Source: Hoeflea sp. YIM 152468 (GTDB lineage: Bacteria; Pseudomonadota; Alphaproteobacteria; Rhizobiales; Rhizobiaceae). From it: a stretch of DNA of 64,000 bases. The notes beneath the pieces are model-generated. The model was given only the letters and a program-made list of their open reading frames with translations, searched no databases and was not told the DNA's origin. Below, piece by piece: positions 63,917 through 64,000 of the stretch. Position 1 is the stretch's first letter; the number at the start of each line of letters is the position of its first letter. The position numbers and the translations under genes were made by a program. The DNA lies in assembly GCF_029210485.1 (NCBI RefSeq), contig NZ_JARGET010000012.1, positions 116,330-180,329 of the forward strand, read 5' to 3'.

Positions 63917-64000
63917 TATTGTGAAAATAATGTGATTTTTTCGAATTTTGTCTGTTGACTCTTTGTGTGGGTGGGACCTATAAACCGCTCACACAACGAG
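63917..64000 (+). promoter_or_regulatory. Strong rRNA-operon-type promoter with AT-rich UP-like element
   Basis: TTGACT (63955-63960) and TATAAA (63979-63984) are 18 bp apart, followed by CCGCTCACACAACGAG. Upstream, 63917-63950 is strongly AT-rich like an UP element. The spacing, the TATAAACCGCTCAC context and the lack of any gene match alphaproteobacterial rrn promoters, so a 16S rRNA gene probably begins just beyond the window. Confidence 0.75.

Overview
The window is chromosomal DNA of an alphaproteobacterium, almost certainly a member of the Hyphomicrobiales (Rhizobiales; Hoeflea- or Phyllobacteriaceae-like). The evidence is the combination of ctrA, chpT and sciP cell-cycle genes, an EipA (DUF1134) protein, a serC-leader-type hairpin region before serC-serA, Omp25/31-like barrels, high GC content and alphaproteobacterial rRNA and tRNA promoters. 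The genus is an inference; no rRNA sequence is present to settle it.

Layout. 1-559: 3' end of a methionine aminopeptidase. 0.8-6.1 kb: complete tolQRAB-pal-cpoB envelope cluster. 6.2-11.1 kb: tilS, ftsH, glmM. 11.1-13.5 kb: two tandem 8-stranded outer-membrane barrels, each with a perfect CtrA-type box (TTAA-N7-TTAAC) upstream. 13.5-16.4 kb: serC-serA with a leader RNA. 16.7-20.2 kb: cobalamin riboswitch, then DUF1636 and a BtuDFC-type ABC transporter. 20.3-27.0 kb: PAS-HWE histidine kinase, EamA exporter, purA, a proline-rich membrane protein and a lipoprotein peptidase. 27.3-29.7 kb: an AT-richer two-gene cassette (a DPPW methyltransferase-like protein overlapping a metallophosphoesterase with an unrecognised N-terminal domain). 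This is the best candidate for an undescribed system.

30.0-34.8 kb: rpoH, an RluD-family pseudouridine synthase, a membrane protein, a SpoU methyltransferase and a coiled-coil membrane protein. 35.0-40.2 kb: a cell-cycle block (eipA, chpT, a single-domain receiver, ctrA, FliJ-like, GNAT, PqiA-like, sciP). 40.4-42.7 kb: mnmA and a Gfo/Idh/MocA oxidoreductase. 43.1 kb: tRNA-Met(CAT), followed by about 2.3 kb of accessory DNA with one secreted propeller-like protein and decayed-looking sequence.

45.5-63.6 kb: a large 2-aminoethylphosphonate (AEP) catabolic region. It holds DeoR and LysR regulators, a DMGDH-like FAD/GcvT enzyme, an Na/Pi transporter, phnW-phnA-phnY (AEP to phosphonoacetaldehyde to phosphonoacetate to acetate plus phosphate), pbfA (a lyase feeding hydroxylated AEP into the path), an EamA carrier, the aepXVW uptake system and an Fe-alcohol dehydrogenase. 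Three transcription units share an AT-rich motif upstream, suggesting one regulator. The last 50 bases are a strong rRNA-type promoter, so an rRNA operon probably begins just past the window.
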